From assembly GCA_013146195.2 (NCBI GenBank), contig CM028380.1:84477142-84541141 (forward strand): a stretch of 64,000 bases of DNA, in the 5' to 3' direction. The notes under the pieces are model-generated. The model made no database searches. It saw only the letters and a list, made by a program, of their open reading frames with translations, and had not been told where the DNA came from. The DNA is from Codonopsis lanceolata (Eukaryota > Streptophyta > Magnoliopsida > Asterales > Campanulaceae). The position numbers and the translations under genes are program-made. Shown in pieces: positions 56,810 to 64,000 of the stretch (position 1 is the first letter of the stretch; the number at the start of each line of letters is the position of its first letter).

Positions 56810-58560
56810 CAAAGTCACCTCCCATGACCCGAGGGCCCACCGTGCCACCGACTGTACTGCCCTCTACCCGGCGTGACTCGATGACCCTATATCTGCATCA
56901 TCATCATCATCCACGCAGGAACTCTTGGCATAGCATCGTTACCCCAAGAAGAAAAATCATCCATCAACCGCTAATAAAGCTTGTTGATGCTGAAAAAGCC
57001 CCGCAACAGCCTCTTGTACATAGATACCTTGACCTGAGAAGAAAAAAAAAAGAAGCATCAGCTCAAAAAGAAAAATAAATGATGTTAACAAAAAAAAGAT
57101 GGAAAAGAAGATGATGAATATACCGTGCGGGCATGATCAGGGACATGGTATTCCTCGGGAATCTCTGTATCAGGGAGGACCTCCTCTATAAGCCTCTCGT
57201 CTCACCGATATCGGAAAGTCGAGAAGGCGTCATCAGGCATGGAAAACTCAGAAGCTAACGCGCATCCGGGAGCGGAATAAGAAGACACGGGCCTATCACA
57301 AGCAACAGTGGATGCAATTGCGGGGAGTAGGAGGAGGGATGGAGCATCCTCGAGAAAATCCTCGTATGATATGACAGGATAATCACCGGGCGGCATCGTA
57401 AATACTGGACAAGTAGAGATCTTGGGTTTGGCGGAAAGTGCGGAACAATTACCCATGGGGGAGGTGTGCGGCGCCACGGAGGTGTCAAACTAGAAAATGC
57501 TTCGATGGTTGACTCGCTCGCCCATATACAAAGAATCACACATAATCGACACCATCAGAATCTGGCAGCGACTCAATGTCAAAGTAATCTCGTATGGCCC
57601 TATCGATTAAGCCTAGCCAGGGACCCGATGCACCGTGCTCGAGGTCGAGCTTTCTATCCGATCCTGAAGCCCCAATGAATCAAAAAATGCCAATCTCTGT
57701 CCTTTTTCTTCCGATTTGCATTTACAAACTTGACCAAGTAAGGTGGTCTGTAAACGTTGCTGCGCAGTGGGACCGGTGTAAAGTCAAATATAGAATAAGC
57801 TCATACCTGAAGAAAAAAAAGGGAAGGGAAGCAAAAGTCACTAGAAAGAAAAAAATGATAAAAAAAAGAAAACAAAACAAAACAAAAAAAAAATAATAAT
57901 ATATGTGCTGACAGAAAAATTGAGAGTGGGAAAAGGAAATATACCTCTCAAGCTGGAGCAAAACCAATCATAACCTTTGAGTCATTCAGGCTCGCCCTAT
58001 CCATGGAGACGTAAAGCTCGCACTGTCCCCCCAATCATAATCTATCACATGGTCAGGTCTCGAAGGCAGAGCAAGGAAACTCTCAAGGAAGTTGAGGAAT
58101 TGGCAAAGATTGACATCCCGAAGAAAAATAAAAATGTTACGGCAACACGAGACACGCCGATGCTATCCCCCCAGGCATCGACGACTCGCCCAAAGATTTT
58201 CCACGAGCCATTTCTTCACTGCGAATGGTGACCTCATCGGCGATCTTGTATACGAACCTGCACAAAGCCGAAGATCCTCCACCACATCATGATGCTCACG
58301 AAGAGTATAATCGGTGCCAAGGTGTCCGCCTAATGCCGATCTTTGGTCGTGTCCCACCGAAGAGTTCCATGACACATCGAATATGGTCGTATATAGCGGA
58401 AGGGACAAAACGCCCGCATGAACACCCCAAAGCCCGTCTTCTCCACTAGAACCTAGGCCAGTTCAGGCATTGACTGAAAGATATCCAATACCATGTCACA
58501 GCTTGCGCGGACCTTGCTCAAAGTCTTATGCTCCTGAAAAGAAAAAGAGAAAAAGAAAGG
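56810..58560 (-). pseudogene. Unidentified antisense exon-like region
   Basis: Three pyrimidine tracts each end in a consensus minus-strand acceptor (CTTTTCAG near 58535, TTCTTCAG near 57807, TTCTCAG near 57033). Each is followed by protein-like sequence: KVRASCDMVLDIFQSMPELA with VEKTGFGVFMRAF; FDFTPVPLRSNVYRPPYLVK and LEHGASGPWLGLIDRAIRDY; and PEEYHVPDHART before a GTATAT donor-like site, continuing as QGIYVQEAVAGLFQHQQALL. Frames are broken by stops. I do not recognise the family. It could be an extension of the antisense gene cargo of the Tat element, a captured host gene, or a piece of another transposon. Confidence 0.35.
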
Positions 58561-59410
58561 AAAGGTAAGATTCTCACAAACCCTTTTTCTTGCATAGTCA
58601 ATACATTAGATTTAAATAATAAAAAAACAACAATAAAATAAGTATGTATGAAACATTTGTTTTTCGTTTTGTTACATACAAAAAAATATATAATAATAAT
58701 AAATAAATAAATAATCATCATCATCATCAAATAAATATATGCCTCCCATTTAGGCATTTCTTGCATCCTAGCACATAAAAAAATATAAATAAATGTTTGT
58801 GCAAGCATTTGTGTAAATAAAATAAAATGTGTAGCAATCACCAAGATAAAAAAAGCATTTGTATATTTAAATTTTACAAAAAAAAACAACAAAATAAAAT
58901 AATAATAATACATCTTTTTACATTTAAATATGCATTTTAGCATTTTAGATATCATTAAAATATATACTTTGCATTTAAATATACATGCCACATCTTTCAT
59001 TTTCACATCCATGTTATAAAAAAATTGCTCATGCATTCACATTAGAAAGCATCTCATATATTTTTAGCATCACATTTGCATCAAATAAAGTGATACATGC
59101 ATCTATTATTTGCATTTATTGTCCAAATAGTTGCATTATGGTATTAGCAAAAAGGGAATAAAATGTCACCTATCCAGAAAAAAGAATATCTCCTTGGCAT
59201 TTCTTATATCCCTACAGCATTGGCATGCATAAAATATAAGTTCTGGCGCATAAAATATATATGTTTTGTCCCGCATATATCCGAAAATGTATTCGAAAAT
59301 GCACTGAAAAAATTTGCATTTCATTCGAAAAGTCCGTCTCGTAAACATATACCATGTAAAAATATTTTAGGTCTAAAACATGCACCTATAGCCTTATTTG
59401 CATTAACATT
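58561..59410. other. AT-rich low-complexity tract
   Basis: Contains runs of AATA/TAAA and an ATC/TCA trinucleotide run (about 58700-58730), and many GCATTT motifs. The minus-strand open frame here is a product of base composition. Confidence 0.6.
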
Positions 59411-59510
59411 NNNNNNNNNNNNNNNNNNNNNNNNNNNNNNNNNNNNNNNNNNNNNNNNNNNNNNNNNNNNNNNNNNNNNNNNNNNNNNNNNNNNNNNNNN
59501 NNNNNNNNNN
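59411..59510. other. Assembly gap 2 (100 N)
   Basis: Unknown bases. In LTR H orientation the gap begins directly after TTGAGTCGTTGGTGTT, the place where the hairpin cluster of LTRs B-D starts. Confidence 0.95.
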
Positions 59511-59654
59511 AACACCAACGACTCAATCAAATATGCCAGCTGGACTAATGCAATGCCAAGTAGATGTTTACTCGTCATGAGATCTCAAATAAGGAACAAG
59601 TAGTTGTTTACTCACTTAAGGAATCACACAAGAATTCGACAAGAGCGAATTCAA

Positions 59655-60009
59655 CATGTCAAATAGATTCATTATTCTACAACATGCTCTCAATCATGCA
59701 TTTACTTCACACGATCACATAAATCACATAAGAACTCGATTGAGTCTTATAAGCACACATATCAAATATGCCCTTCAATCCATCCCAAAGTCACGTAAGC
59801 TAATTCATTAGTCTAACGCACTATATTCATCATGTCAAATAGATATATCATTCTATAACATGCTCTTTTGATCATGCATTTACTTAACATAATCACACAA
59901 CCACATAAGAACTCGATTGATTCTTACAAGCACACATACATCGTTAGGCATACTCATCAATCCATCTCAAAGTATCAGCTAATTCATTAGTCTAACGAAC
60001 TACATTCGT
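59655..60009 (-). repeat. ~176-bp tandem duplication in LTR H
   Basis: CATGTCAAATAGAT starts units at 59655 and 59831. Shared inner landmarks are CATGCATTTACTT, ACATAAGAACTCGATTGA and CTAATTCATTAGTCTAACG. Confidence 0.85.
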
Positions 60010-60695
60010 CAGGATTGATGTGGAGTCGTTATTGTTCATAACTCCTAAATTCAACAACTCCGGTGAGTTTTACTACAATTAAACCAAGAAGAGTATTGAT
60101 ACTATATGTATCACATTGCCTTCTCCTAAGTTCTCCGCTCATTTAGAACTTGATAACTAAGTCGCTCATGTTCTCGAACTAGCCTTAAAACACAATCTCG
60201 AGTTTCAAACCCTAGTTTCGTGATTTTGTTAAACCTTGAATTGAACCGAATTCTTTCACAAGAGTTATTCCCAAGCTTAATACAAACAACATTCATGCTT
60301 TAATAAATGTCAAAATCATAACTTCATAGAGATTTCATAAAATCATACTCACATTTTATATGTTGAATTGAAGGTTGTGTCTTCACAAAAGATGTTCACA
60401 ATCAACATTAAAACAACTATAATGAAGGGGTCATGCTATTTTATTTAACATGAAAATATCAGGGAATTGTCACTCACCTTAGTCCTATGATTAATGGAGG
60501 AAAGGTTGATTAAAGAGAGGATTGGTGTAGAGATGATCAAGAGCTTCGATTTGGCGGTCTCGGCTCGACAATCGGACCACCTGATCTCCGGGAAATGGTC
60601 CTTCAACCTTGGGTCTCCATGGATGAAATTTGAAGCTCAACCTCTGATTCTCTGGTTTTAGATCAACAACAATGGCTGAAGGTCTGATTTTGTGT

Positions 60696-60703
60696 TTATA
60701 TAT
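60696..60703 (-). promoter_or_regulatory. TATA box of LTR H
   Basis: TATATAAA on the minus strand, in GAGATATATAAACACA, 226 bp before GTGAGT. Confidence 0.6.
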
Positions 60704-61918
60704 CTCCCTAGAAGACCCCAATCCAAGTGATGGATGTTATAAGGCTTCTAATTGGTCAAGGAATGTGAGCCATGGATAAGCAATGATCCAAGGGTTCACA
60801 AGAGTCCTAGAAGAGTCAACAAAGGTGGCTGAGAGTGCCCAAGGTCGGCCAAGGGGCAAGGGTTCAAGAGTCATTAGCCAAATCCACTCAAAACTCACAA
60901 ATGCAGAACCGACAACAGACAGTCAATCTTGTAAAATCAACCATAATAGCTCACACCTCAAAATGAGGTGATTATTGATTTTTATGAAACTAGACTCTTT
61001 AAACTATAGTTTAGACTTTTAAATTACTCAATTTGGACTTATATTCATCAAAATATGGCTACTACAAGTTCAAGTACAGAAACTGATTTCCTGAAAACAG
61101 AATTCTGGCACAGCCGTAAGTCAAGACCTAAATGAGGTACTTATACACCTTGGAAAAATACCATATTTTACAGGGAGTATACTAACATATGTAGGTAGAA
61201 CATACTAAAGTTTTAGAAAATTCTCTTTAGTATATTGGTACCAGAATTTTCCCGAAGTTCGCCCAAAAACCGGACTGAATCTGTGAAGTAATAAGTTGAT
61301 CATCTTATTTCCAAATGCAACCAATCTATGAACATGTATAAGGCTTGTTTAAATATGGTTATGGCTTGTATTCAAGGCCTAGAACTCAACCGAACTTCTC
61401 TCTCGGACGAAATGAAGGCAATACAAGCAATGATGTTAAACCACAAAACACAACCAAGCAACGGCTTCTAAACTCCCAACCAAGCATGAAACAACTAAGA
61501 TGAACATTGTAAATCTTGTATGCAAGGTGTTTAAGACTCTCATGAGACTTATTAAGGTGCTAACACGCACGAACACCCAAAACAACAACAACAAGGCATG
61601 CAACGCATGGAAGACCATTACTCTATTATGATCTTAACCAATTCAATGCCAACATGATATGAATGAAATGAAGTCTCAAATATGTAAAGACATATTATAA
61701 ACATGTTATAATGATGACAAACATGAAATGGGGTTTGGGTTCTCACATACTATGAAGGTGTTTTGAGACTTGTTTGGTTTAGCTATGTATATGAGGTCTT
61801 TAAAGATTGAATTACAGGCCATTTCGAAGCTTTAAGGCTTACGGTTGCATACGGGAAGGACCGTACCCGACCGAATATTGCAGAAACTCACCAAGGGCAT
61901 AAAATGGACCAAAGCGGT

Positions 61919-61939
61919 CGCATGGTATAACACCATGCG
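61919..61939 (+). other. CGCATGGT/ACCATGCG dyad in LTR G
   Basis: 8-bp inverted repeat (61919-61926 and 61932-61939), preceded by GCGGT so that it also resembles the GCGGTCGC dyads of LTRs C and D. Confidence 0.65.
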
Positions 61940-62168
61940 AGCGCATCCTCCTTCGAACAGCCCACTCCCTATTTTGATATTTTGATGTGTATTTCCTATC
62001 CTACCCTCATTAAACCTCCTCTAAAGCCTTCCTAACCCTCATACTTAGTCCTAATCATGTCCTAACATGTTTGGGGAGTTAATTAAGGTTTGATTAGATG
62101 TTTATTACTCCTAACATTCACTAATTGTACGAAGGAATTTCCTATTATGCCCTCTTTATTAGTGGAGG

Positions 62169-62177
62169 TATAAATAG
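62169..62177 (+). promoter_or_regulatory. TATA box of LTR G
   Basis: TATAAATAG, a consensus plant TATA box, followed by TTTGAGACTTCAGC, 242 bp before GTAAGC. Confidence 0.7.
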
Positions 62178-62410
62178 ACTATCCCTTTGAGACTTCAGCA
62201 AATTCATTCATTTTCATCCTTCTTCTAAACCGTATAGAGTGAGAAAGAGTTGGGAGACATGGGGGCTTTGCACCCCTAGCTTCTTCTTCCTCCAATCCAT
62301 GAAGATCCAACCGTTGGATGACCTTCAAACTTTGGATTCTTGACGCCCTCGACGAGTAGAACAACTTCACCGATCGGATTTCGATTCTTTTGAGTTTTCA
62401 CTCAAGTTAG

Positions 62411-62496
62411 GTAAGCTACTAAAATCCTTTTTCTATGGATTTTGTGCTCATTGACCCTAAGGAAAACAAAGAGACTTGTTATTTGAGGTCAATGAG
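62411..62496 (+). other. Splice-donor motif and covarying stem-loop, LTR G
   Basis: TAG/GTAAGC at 62411-62416, then CTCATTGACC (62447-62456) pairing with GGTCAATGAG (62487-62496). The second and third base pairs differ from those of LTRs B-E yet pairing is kept. Confidence 0.75.
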
Positions 62497-62692
62497 TACA
62501 CATGTATGTTGTGTGTGATTTTATTTTGAGTTTTGGATTTTTGATGGGTGAACTTGTTAGAAGCATGAATAGGATGCTTTCTATGTTTAATGAAGTATGT
62601 TATTAAGCTTCATTTGTAAGTTTGGACTTGAGAATGATGGGTATATAATTTCCTAGAAATCTAGGGTTTGATATGATGATTATGTAATAAAT

Positions 62693-64000
62693 GGGTTTGA
62701 TGTTGTTAGGCGAGTATAGTGGATATACAAACCTTGTTATTTGTTAGAATTGTCATTACTTAGTGAATTATCACGATGGAAATTTATGAGTTTGTTTAGT
62801 TGGTTTTATGCTTTGAATATGCATGATTGGATTGGTAACCACTTGTGCTATAATAGTTGTTTGATTAACCAATATGCATGGCTATGAGTTATACGAAATA
62901 TATGGATTATATGAGTTGCATGAATTGCATGAATTACATGGAGTATATGGGTTAAAGTATGATGATACTTGGTAATTATATGTTATATTTGTATTATATA
63001 CGTGTATACATGTGGCATTGCTAATGATAGGAATTTTATCATTTGGTTGATGATTAAATTATGAGTAAAATATACTTGTTGATTATGGAGTATAAACATG
63101 ACTAGTATCTACACATGTATTGTATTTGTTACGGGTATTAATATATGGTTTTTATATGGGTATGCATAGTAAATGCACTTTGTAAAAAGTAAAGACATGG
63201 TTTACAAGAGTAATAAATGTGCTTAACGGATATAGTTGCAATTGATCATGAACATGCTTATGTGCATTAATAGTAAGAATAACTTGCTTAGTCTATTTCA
63301 TAATAAAATTTGATTATCATTGCCTAATGATTATGTCATGATTAAACTGTTGCATGATTATGTGAGACTGTAGTAAAGGATGCTTAAGATTTTCTCATAA
63401 CCCTTCGCATCCATGCAATGGAAGCTTTTGAAATCCAATTTTGTCGGTACCCTAAATTGTTGATCAAAAGAGGTTCGTTGGTGGACTAGGATTGGTAGCA
63501 AGTAGGTTAGAAATGGAATGAATTTTCATTTGATGCTATTATGTGCTCTTATGTGCTTTGTCCAAGATTTGGAAATCGTGAGTGTGGCTTGCATGATCAT
63601 GAATGTTAACTTTCTTGTTTTAGGAGCGTGTTGTGGAACATTCTTCCTTAAGTTTCTGAATTGCTCTATCGGCAATTTTTAGTTCTTATGATTTAGAAAT
63701 TCTCGTATTTAAATTTCATGTTGTAGCTCCGAAGCAAATAGTTTCGAGAGATTGGTGTTTATAATGTCCTTGAATGTGCTCTGGTGATATGTTTGGGATT
63801 CACATGGTTAATTAATTAATAATGGAATTTGTGTGTGCTCTTGTGACTCAAGTATGAGTCAAGTTATTTTCAATCTTAAGTGTTTGGTATTGCTATGATT
63901 ATTGGCAATTTTTGAACATGTGAATGTGGGATTTTTAATGGTTTGATTCTCGATTGCTTAGTTGGTTATTGTGGAAATAGACTCGGAGATTGAGTCTAGG
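62693..64000 (+). mobile_element. Non-coding internal domain of a long-LTR element, copy 2 (cut by window end)
   Basis: It aligns by eye with about 20210-21500, from GGCGAGTATA through CACGATGGAAATTTATGAG, GTATGATGATACTTGGTAAT, TGAGACTGTAGTAAAGGATG and AAATAGTTTCG to the AGACTCGGAG dyad at the very end. There is no long open frame in either copy, and the short frames differ between copies. Confidence 0.75.

Larger units (their letters stand above)
59511..61747 (-). mobile_element. Partial long LTR (LTR H), cut by gap 2
   Basis: On the minus strand it begins TGTGAGAACCCAAACCCC at 61747. A TATA box lies at 60696-60703 and a splice-donor-like GTGAGT at 60472-60477, 226 bp later, the same layout as LTRs C, D and G. 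Near the gap, CCAGCTGGACT and GACTCAA keep the order seen in LTR D around 50720-50770. Its 3' part is lost in the gap, so the shared LTR end cannot be checked. No coding sequence is present. Confidence 0.65.
61748..62692 (+). mobile_element. Partial long LTR (LTR G)
   Basis: Starts mid-LTR after LTR H (the TGTAA-type start is missing) and joins the internal domain at 62693 without the family's LTR end, so both sides are truncated. It carries a CGCATGGT/ACCATGCG dyad (61919-61939), TATAAATAG (62169-62177), GTAAGC (62411-62416) and the stem-loop CTCATTGACC/GGTCAATGAG (62447-62496). The block near 62000-62110 resembles LTR A at 5150-5250. Confidence 0.75.

Noticed and set aside
58518..59036. 172-codon minus-strand hydrophobic frame
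   Set aside because: Covers an AT-rich low-complexity tract. The Phe/Ile/Tyr-rich composition reflects base bias, and its start overlaps the exon-like region.

Overview
The window is nuclear DNA of a flowering plant, most likely a eudicot with a large, repeat-rich genome. It is a nest of retrotransposons inside retrotransposons. I found no intact host gene, tRNA, rRNA, organelle insert or bacterial-type feature. Nearly every protein-like stretch is a broken retroelement gene carrying stops and frameshifts. Two 100-N assembly gaps lie at 19510-19609 and 59411-59510.

Layout: 1-815 is a decayed Copia integrase/RT piece (minus). About 1200-9897 is an old unidentified element body, interrupted by a 5'-truncated LINE (1991-3643) and by a 4.2-kb solo LTR with a perfect 5-bp target duplication (4370-8576). 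9898-10882 is a Copia LTR and 16286-17518 a Copia RT piece of the same strand, separated by a 5.2-kb LTR (11080-16285). 17519-26061 is a long-LTR element with no visible protein genes: partial LTR, gap, non-coding internal domain, purine tract, 4.05-kb LTR. 26062-28347 is the 3' half of a short-LTR Copia element. 29073-29599 is a CACTA-type terminus. 30136-39246 is a SIRE-like Copia element (LTR end, primer-binding site, gag, integrase, RT) broken by two LINEs, a Tat-like LTR scrap and finally the LTR at 39247.

From about 41.8 kb to 56.5 kb lies a Ty3/Gypsy element of the Tat lineage: gag, protease, RT, RNase H, a second RNase H, and an integrase split by a 4.2-kb solo LTR (49070-53306). Downstream of pol it carries an antisense plant-mobile-domain gene with its own TATA box. 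56.8-58.6 kb holds further antisense, exon-like sequence that I could not identify. The right end (59511-64000) contains two more LTRs of the long-LTR type and a second copy of the non-coding internal domain.

The unifying feature is a group of very long LTRs (about 4-5 kb) that share an end motif (GGGTCGGGTCGTCACA). Most share a TATA box about 225-255 bp upstream of a consensus 5' splice site. Six of them carry a stem-loop whose stem shows compensatory base changes between copies. No protein gene is visible in these elements, so they look like non-autonomous (LARD-like) elements mobilised by a relative. This is the best candidate here for something undescribed.
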